A stretch of DNA of 64,000 nt from assembly GCF_040115645.1 (NCBI RefSeq), contig NC_089576.1, positions 1,302,001-1,366,000 on the forward strand, written 5' to 3'. Shown piece by piece: positions 57,380-64,000 of this stretch. The notes below the pieces were generated by a model. That model was given only the letters and a program-made list of their open reading frames with translations. It was not told the origin of the DNA and made no database searches. The position numbers were made by a program, and so were the translations under genes. Numbering within the stretch: the stretch's first letter is position 1; the number at the start of each line of letters is the position of its first letter. The DNA is from Euwallacea fornicatus (lineage: Eukaryota > Arthropoda > Insecta > Coleoptera > Curculionidae).

Positions 57380-58322
57380 ATGGAGCTTTCCAAGACAACA
57401 AAGAAGAAATTTGATCAAAAAAAACTTGAGCTTTTTCTTCTCGACCAAAATAAATTTATATTAACCCTATTTTCTGTTTGTGGTCTCCCAGAAAGAACAC
57501 GTAAGTCCCCAAAAGCACTCTAATTTCCTATATTTAATTACTTTAAATCGTTTAGAATTAGATGAGGAAACTAACGAAGATGCACCTTTACACCCACCTC
57601 TCTTAATTAATGAGACAAATAAGAAAACGAGAGCTAAATCTTTACATGAACTAGAAGAACGATTGAACAAAATACGAAGTAAGAAGAAACTTTCTTACAA
57701 AGAAAAACTGACCAAAAAGAATTTGAAAAATAAAATGAAAAAAAAGAACAAGCAGGATGTTAGAAATGCAAAATCAAAGCTGGAGAGGGCAGCTAAAATG
57801 ACTCTGAAAAATAAGGGTTCTACTGAGGAAGTTTCAGAGCTTTCAATTAAAAAAACTGAAGAAAAAGTACCAGTTTTTAATGCAGAAAATAAATTAGTAT
57901 TTTCTAAAATTGATTTTGCAAACTTAGGCAAACAGAAAGTGAAGAAGCAGGAAAAAAATCCTGAGAAAATATTGAAGAAGCTCACAGAAGAGAAAAACAA
58001 ATTAGATCAATTAGAATATACTGGAGAAACTACAAAAATGGTACAAATTAAAGAGAAAACAGCTTGGAAAAATGCCTTGGCCAAAGCTGAAGGACAGAAA
58101 ATAAAGGATGATCCAATATTGCTGAAAAAGTCTATGAAGAAAAAAGAGCAGAAAGTGAGAGCCAGCAAAAAAAAATGGGAGGCAAGAATAACTGGGGTTG
58201 CAAAGGCTAAAGAAGACAAACAAAAAAGGCGAAAGGATAATATTGATCAAAGGAAAAAGCAGAAGAAAGTGAAAGAGCTAAAAAGAGCAACAAAAAGAGG
58301 GAAGATTATAGCTGGTTTTTGA
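57380..58322 (+). CDS. SURF6: Surfeit locus protein 6 (SURF6), 295 aa, two exons
   Basis: Exons 57380-57500 and 57556-58322 (888 nt) flank a 55-nt GT-AG intron. SURF6 is a basic nucleolar protein needed for ribosome biogenesis, binding nucleic acid. The protein is extremely rich in Lys. It has the conserved central part SLHELEERLNKIRSKKKLSY followed by a Lys-rich coiled region, and the C-terminal family block with WKNALAKAEGQKIKDDP, LLKKSMKKKEQKV and KKWEARITGVAKAKEDKQ, ending IIAGF. It starts MELSKTTKKKFDQKK. Length is within the range of insect SURF6 proteins. The second exon alone is open upstream through the intron, but the upstream Met at 57380 gives a proper N-terminus. Confidence 0.92.
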
Positions 58323-58994
58323 AGCAACTTAATGTATAATTTTATAAAAGGTAAGATTTCTCAGGTCTAAAACAATTTATTTTCAATTTCATGAAGATTG
58401 TTAACTTGTCAGATTTTTTACAATCCTGAAGTCAAAATTTCTATTAATAAAACCTTAAAATACTTGATAGCAATTTGAATAGATATTGAAATTTATGTAC
58501 ATGAATAAGAAATTTAAGGTTTGAAAATAAAGTTCAAATTAAAAAAATTGTACTGCAAAGTGTTCTTAATAACATTAAAAATTGTACAAAATGCAAAAGA
58601 AAGAATGTCAACAAGAACCCACTGTTATTCCATTAGTTTATTTAATTTATAAATAATCTATATCAAATGCTGTGGAAGATCAGCGAGCAAACTATTTCTG
58701 ATGGAGGCCTTTCTATTTTATTCTAAAAAAAAATGACTAATAAAAATGTCAAAAATTAATAAATAAGTAAATATCACAATAAATTCTACAAACTAAAGTG
58801 AGTAAACACTAAGTGGAACAAAGAATCCTTTATAAAGAGATTCTACTATATTATTTTTAAAATTGACTGCCTTATAGAGAACATTATAAGGCCTTATTTA
58901 TTATTTAAAAGGTCATAAAATATCACTTATTGCATTGTTTTCAAAGCTGAGACCAAAATGCCTAAAAAAGGAAGCCTTAGTTTGAACTGTGAGT
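58323..58994. other. 3' region shared by convergent SURF6 and PGAP2
   Basis: 672 bp between the two stop codons. AT-rich, with AATAAA-like signals near 58445 on the plus strand. It probably contains both 3' UTRs. Confidence 0.5.
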
Positions 58995-60068
58995 TTAGTC
59001 ATCTTTTTTGTGTGCATTCAGTTCATTTTCAGAATCATCTGTGCCATGCTGAACTGTAAACTTCCCCACCATAAGCTCTTCAGTGGGAAAATCTAAGATA
59101 ACTGAGAGATGGAATGCCACATTTGCTGCTGCTATAATGTATTCACATAAGGCAAACAGACTGAAGGCTGAAAAATACTTTATTTTCCTCCCACAAATTT
59201 AAAATAATCTTTGACTCACCCATTCTGAAGCAGAAGAATCGGTGCTGAATGAAAAATATCACTAATCCAGCTGTGCATAACAAAGACAAAACAAACAAAT
59301 CTTTCTTGTACTTTAGGCCAATCTTGACAGATTCCAGATCTTTTCTTGTCTCTGCTGCTATTTTTGTGCCTTTAATACAGGCCAACATATGTGTTAAACT
59401 GCTCACCATAAATGTTATAAAGAGCTTTTCATGAATTGCTAGAAGCCAATTTAAATAAGTTTTAACAAACCTAGAGTTTTATTTAATAAACCCACGATAG
59501 TTTTCTCTATTAGAAATATAAGTGACTCCACATAATGAACCTGCTTCTATCAAGTCAAGCAAAAACGATATATTTAACCACAATTGCGCCCTGGCCTTTA
59601 CCTAAAAACCTTCATGTTTTAGTCAGTTTTCATAATTGGATTAAAAAGAGTTTTACATCTTGGTCAGCTGAAGGGTTTATCATATTAAGTTGATATGCAT
59701 TATACACAGCAGAAATTATTACTCTTGGTCCTATGTGAAGTGCAATGCTAATTCTCCAGATGTACCTTTGGGGGCTTATTCCTGTTACAGCACTAATTGA
59801 TGGTAAAATGTTGAATACCTGATTCAGGTGTTTAATGAAAAATTCTTAATAGTTAATTGTTGTGACTCACCTTGCAATGTGTCTCATGCACATCATCAAA
59901 CTGCAAGATATATGCTGTAAACAGGCATAAAAGCAGGGCTGCAAGAGGGATGCACACAGTGCAAAGCCCTACATACTTAAAATTGATTTTGTAATGTACC
60001 ACTAATTCTTCTTTATGAGTGTTACATTTGTCCCTATGAAGGCTTATTGCAGATTGAGATTCTTTCAT
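58995..60068 (-). CDS. PGAP2: Post-GPI attachment to proteins factor 2 (PGAP2/FRAG1), 285 aa, five exons
   Basis: Exons on the minus strand: 60068-59871, 59818-59657, 59601-59496, 59438-59220, 59167-58995. They total 858 nt (286 codons), with introns of 52 to 57 nt. PGAP2 is a multi-pass Golgi/ER membrane protein required for fatty-acid remodelling of GPI anchors. The first membrane segment is YVGLCTVCIPLAALLLCLF. The family block NILPSISAVTGISPQRYIWR follows, then IALHIGPRVIISAVYNAYQL, further hydrophobic segments (SFLLDLIEAGSLCGVTYIS, LFVLSLLCTAGLVIFFIQH) and the last, FALCEYIIAAANVAFHLSVI. The C-terminus is short, charged and cytosolic-looking. Frame continuity through four introns makes the model firm. 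Confidence 0.93.
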
Positions 60069-61688
60069 TCTTTTTGGTGTAGAAGTAGGACTCCTGACTT
60101 TTGAGTCTCAAATTTTTACTTAAAATAACTTAAGGAGGGGCAATTAATATGTGCGAATTAAAGATAAAACTGCTGCCAAGTGGGCAAATGATTACTACGT
60201 CGTATTATCGTCCATGTCTGTATGTTTTTAATTACTTTTTAGGTAAAAATTTATAATAAAGATATAAACATTTTCATTGATGGTTGATTGAAATGGCATT
60301 AGGGGTTTTCGGACAGGCGAATCTATTGATCGCTGTGAACTGATTTTCAAACAATCGGATTGGCTAGCAACCATAGAGAATCAAATCGATTGGTTGAAAA
60401 TCAGCTGATAGAGATCAATCCGGTGAAGTGACATCAAATGTCAGAGAATTAAAGGTGGAATGTTGTGGGGGCATAAAAAACGCGTATAACAATGAATTTT
60501 CGTAAAATTTTATTATGTTAACCACAAATTCTGGCAGAACATGAATTTTGTTGCGACACTGGTCCATCAGAAACCACTTGCTTAAGCTGATCGGGGGTGA
60601 AAGACTACGGCCCGAAGGATGTCATTCCTCACAAGACACCAGCTATTGGAAAACGGATGAGCAGCAGACGGACCCGAGAGGAAGAAAGGACCCAAAACAA
60701 GATATTTGACAAATCATCTCATTAAGAAGACTCGATTTCCCTGGAAAAGTGAAGAAATTATTCCAAACCGACAGCTCGGAAGGAAGACCGCTGACAATGG
60801 TTTCTCTGGACTCTGTTATTTGAAAACAGAAAATCGAAAGAATGTTGACGCAACACGCAAAATTATTTATATCGAATTCAACATTATTCGAATTTCGGCA
60901 TGTTTCGACTTTGCAGGACAAAAGACCGCCAAAATGCCCTTTGTTGGTTGGGAATTTCAAGCCAGGACCTGGAAAGCGCCAAGTCAAAGAGTGTGAACTG
61001 AGGGTGAAAGGGACGAGGATTTTCCAATAAAAAAACCGGTTCAGGTCCACAGGGACGGCAGAACTAAAAGCGACAGTTGCGGTCGATTTTGTCATCCGAA
61101 GCCAGAAAATCCTGCCATTGATGTCGGGGTAGCAGAGCCTGATCCGGTGCGATTTAAAAACCGTGTCTTATATAATTACTACCGCGTGTCTGTAAGGCAT
61201 ACCGCCAAATGATTAAATAAATAATTGTTGGATAGACCTTGAATCTGATCTAAATTACCTCTCCTTAAGGGCTTTTGGTTTATTTGCTCAGCTTTGACAC
61301 TGACAGTGACAAACATTTATTATGATAAACAGAATATCCCCCTTTTCCTAACTTATTCTTATTTCCTTATTACTACTTTCTATTGCAAGTACTAAACACT
61401 ATGAAATAATCCAAAGCGATACTGTCCGCAAAAATCTGTTGCAGTCCAAACAGCATTAAAGCCGAAAGTGGTTTAAAAGAACCGCGGCGCATTGACAAAC
61501 TACTTCTTCACGCAATAACGTGTAATACGTGCGACTGGAACCAAGCGTCGAAGTCAATTGAAGGTGAAAGTGATAACATACAGATAACCCGGTTGGAATA
61601 TTCTGTTTTCGAAAAACGCGTAATCATCCAAGTAGGGAAGGCGCTTGTCTAATTATTCTTATATTTATATATTACTTGATAATTTACT
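60069..61688. promoter_or_regulatory. Intergenic region between divergent PGAP2 and transaldolase
   Basis: 1.62 kb between divergent start codons. Apart from the hairpin at 60315-60425 no element is recognised. Open frames at 60643-61095 and overlapping have no family resemblance. Confidence 0.45.
60315..60425. repeat. Imperfect inverted repeat of about 48 bp
   Basis: Arms at about 60315-60364 and 60378-60425 pair with mismatches, sharing gattttcaa(a/c)caatcg. It may be a small hairpin element. I see no defined target duplication. Confidence 0.55.
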
Positions 61689-63398
61689 ATGTCAGAACCT
61701 CAGTGTAAAAGAAGCAAGATGGCAAATACCTTGGATCAACTCAAGGCACAAACCGTCGTGGTGGCAGATACTGGGGATTTTGAAGGTAGACGCAAAACCG
61801 CAGCCTTTTACTTCAGTTTTTTTATTCCAACATTTTTAATCATTGCACTTTAACTAAATCCCTACCGGCATTTCAATCTCAATGTGACCCATATATGGTG
61901 CTTTTCCAATAGCCATGAAGGCTTATAAGCCCACAGACGCTACGACGAATCCTTCACTCATACTGCAAGCCGCTAACATTGCCCAATACAAACCCCTCAT
62001 TGAGAAGGCAGTAAAATATGGTGCCAAATTAGGAAACAATGTTGAGGAGAAGCTTGAACATGCTATGGAAATGTTGTGTGTTCTTTTTGGAGTTGAGATT
62101 TTGAAGATTGTGCCTGGACGGGTGTCCACTGAGGTTGATGCAAGGTAAGGCTTTGAAGGCGCATAGTAAAATAAGACTGAAATTTTGTATGTCATATAAT
62201 CTGTAATCACTTTTGTTACTGCCAGGCCTAGTGCTTAAAAAACCTAAAAATACCTAAGCAAATATTTTTAAATAGTATTTTACGAAAATATCACTTCAAT
62301 TAGATCACATTAATTATGCATTATCAATAAAAATTTTAATTCCATATTCAAGCGTTACTTGGGCTAAAAGGTCATCACTAAAAAAAACTGAAGTAGATGT
62401 AATATCTGAGGCATATTTTGGATAATCTCATCTATCACCAGTTTTCCCTTAGATGTTTGATGGTGAAAAACAAATGGCTTAATCAATTAATTGCATTTAC
62501 AACTTACTGCCTATTGCCAAACTTTTCTTTCGTGGTTACTCTGATATGTTGGTTCTAAACTATTAGGTTGTCGTTTGACACTGAAGCAAGTGTGGAGAAG
62601 GCAAGAAAAATCATTCAACTATATGCAGACAATGGCATTGGAAAGGAAAGAATTTTGATTAAATTGGCATCAACTTGGGAGGGGATTCAGGCCGCAAAGT
62701 AAGCACTCAAGCGTGAGCTTTAAAACTCTAACTTACTTTAATAATTATTCTAGAATTCTAGAATCAAAATACGAAATTCACTGCAACCTGACTTTGTTAT
62801 TCAATTTTGCCCAGGCAGTAGCCTGTGCTGAGGCTGGAGTTACTCTCATTTCCCCTTTCGTAGGGAGAATTTTAGATTGGTCAGTCCATCAATGTATTTT
62901 AAATTCGTTCTAAAAGTATTTTTATCAAGGTACATTGCGAACACGGATAAAAAAAGCTTTTCAGGAGAAGAGGATCCAGGCGTTATCTCTGTAACCAAAA
63001 TATACAACTACTACAAGAAATTTGGTTACAAAACCGTAGTTATGGGAGCCTCGTTTAGAAACACGTGTACGTTTTATATTCAAAGATTAAAACGAGGGTT
63101 TAAATGAATTTTAATTGTAGGTGAAATCAAAGCTTTGGCCGGCTGCGATTTGCTAACCATTAGCCCTAAATTGCTAGGAGAATTGGAAGCCTCCACTGAA
63201 AAGTTATCCAGGAAATTAAGTCCCGAGATTGCGAAAGAAGCCCCCTTGGAAAAATTAGACTTAAATGAAGCCAAATTTCGATGGTTGCTGAATGAAGATC
63301 AAATGGCTACAGACAAATTATCTGACGGAATCAGGAAATTCGCTGCCGATTCGATCAAACTTGAGGGTATTATCCGAGACCTAATTGTAAAAGCTTAA
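61689..63398 (+). CDS. Transaldolase, 333 aa, six exons
   Basis: Exons 61689-61785, 61913-62144, 62567-62698, 62754-62879, 62930-63066 and 63121-63398 sum to 1,002 nt (334 codons). Transaldolase is a cytosolic enzyme of the non-oxidative pentose phosphate pathway, moving a dihydroxyacetone unit from sedoheptulose 7-phosphate to glyceraldehyde 3-phosphate. Family motifs in order: TVVVADTGDFE then AMKAYKPTDATTNPSLIL, KIVPGRVSTEVDARLSFD, ERILIKLASTWEGIQAAK with the Schiff-base Lys, AVACAEAGVTLISPFVGRILDW and EEDPGVISVTKIYNYYKKF, then KTVVMGASFRN and ALAGCDLLTISPKLL. The length is normal. At the exon 5-6 junction the only frame-consistent splice gives NTCEIK where relatives usually have NTGEIK. 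It faces TBCK tail to tail, 108 bp apart. Confidence 0.95.
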
Positions 63399-63506
63399 AT
63401 GGTTTTTGATTTTTTTTTACTTTGATGATATTTTATAATACAAATTTATGTGGTATGGTTGCAAAGGATTGTGGTTATTATTATTATATCACACAAAAGC
63501 AATTCC

Positions 63507-64000
63507 TTACACTCCTGAAACGGCGGATGTTAAAAGAGTAGGAGTCACAGATAAGAGATTACTGAATCCTCCATGTAACACGCAGACCTTACTGATGTTG
63601 CATTGTAACAGAAATTTTGGAAACTGAAAAATCAAATTCACTATTTTATGACCGTCTATTACAAATTTAAATCAATGTTTACCCTTTCAAGATCAGTGTC
63701 CTCATCTCCAATAACAACCACTATCTTCCCACCTTTGGCTTTCAAAAGCGAGCTATATGGCCCGATATTATCGATGTTATTTTCCCTGAAGGAAACGCTG
63801 GAAAACGGAATGTTTATGCTGCCTTTTACTGAGTACCTTGAAAACCTGAAAAAATTTATTAGATTAAAATCACCTAATTTACTGTTCACTTACACTGTAG
63901 GATTTCTGATGTCGATTAATAGCAGATGATTCTGTTTATGTCGCACAAAACTCACTACATCATTAACACTAATCCTAGGACATAATTCCTGCTTTAGCTC
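63507..64000 (-). CDS. TBCK-like protein, C-terminal rhodanese-like part (runs off the right edge)
   Basis: Three exons at the 3' end of a minus-strand gene: 64000(edge)-63894, 63845-63683, 63623-63507, phases agreeing. The edge exon reads CPRISVNDVVSFVRHKQNHL followed by LIDIRNPT. The next reads SRYSVKGSINIPFSSVSF and KGGKIVVVIGDEDTD, the last LQCNISKVCVLHGGFSNLL and ends SAVSGV-stop. This is a rhodanese-like fold without an obvious catalytic Cys where the active loop would be. A rhodanese domain as the very C-terminus after a TBC domain is the layout of TBCK (kinase-like, TBC, rhodanese), a regulator linked to endosomes and mTOR. TBC1D23 also has such a domain but continues after it, so TBCK is the better fit. 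Confidence 0.68.

Noticed and set aside
60643..61095. 150-codon minus-strand frame between PGAP2 and transaldolase
   Set aside because: No family features and several overlapping frames on the other strand are equally open; probably chance.
1..64000. CRISPR arrays, operons, bacterial-type promoters, tRNA and rRNA genes
   Set aside because: The spliced genes show eukaryotic nuclear DNA. No regularly spaced short repeats and no structured RNA gene was recognised by eye; a covariance-model scan would be needed to exclude small RNAs.

Overview
This window looks like nuclear DNA of an insect. A beetle is my best guess but is inference only. The base composition is AT-rich. Host introns are short (mostly 54-60 nt) with GT-AG ends. 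The protein families (nose-resistant-to-fluoxetine-like acyltransferase, apyrase/5'-nucleotidase, trehalose-transporter-like MFS) and the dense Tc1/mariner load all fit an insect.

Positions 1-44,600 are gene-poor and repeat-rich. I see at least twelve TA-flanked IS630-Tc1-mariner-type elements: Tc1-like DD34E copies (4804, 7038, 17142, 26336, 31055), a Tc3-like copy with long inverted ends and a probable intron (33038), a mariner (38377), an apparently intact DD41D-type element with 352-bp inverted ends (8385), a 383-bp-arm foldback (10400), and internally deleted long-TIR relatives (18894, 22076, 28366, 40101, 43528). Two of these, 22076 and 28366, look like a second TA-element inserted at the dyad centre of a palindromic one. 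A decayed sugar-transporter gene lies at 36.5-38.1 kb. Three short minus-strand coding candidates with good donors (30.4, 34.7 and 42.6 kb) may be alternative first exons of a long-intron gene leaving through the left edge.

Positions 44,950-64,000 are gene-rich. In order they hold a dead 5'-nucleotidase copy, an intact nine-exon 5'-nucleotidase/apyrase gene (+), an eleven-exon nrf-6-like acyltransferase gene (-) whose fifth intron contains the whole five-exon PAF1 gene on the opposite strand, SURF6 (+), PGAP2 (-), transaldolase (+) and the 3' end of a TBCK-like gene (-). I built every multi-exon model by hand from splice sites. In each complete model the exon lengths sum to a multiple of three, and reading frame and family motifs run through every junction.

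These genes do not form one pathway. PAF1 (transcription elongation), SURF6 (ribosome biogenesis), PGAP2 (GPI-anchor remodelling), transaldolase (pentose phosphate pathway) and TBCK are general cell genes. The nucleotidase and the nrf-6-like protein are secreted or membrane proteins. Gene pairs are arranged divergently (nrf-6/SURF6, PGAP2/transaldolase) and tail-to-tail (5'-nucleotidase/nrf-6, SURF6/PGAP2, transaldolase/TBCK).
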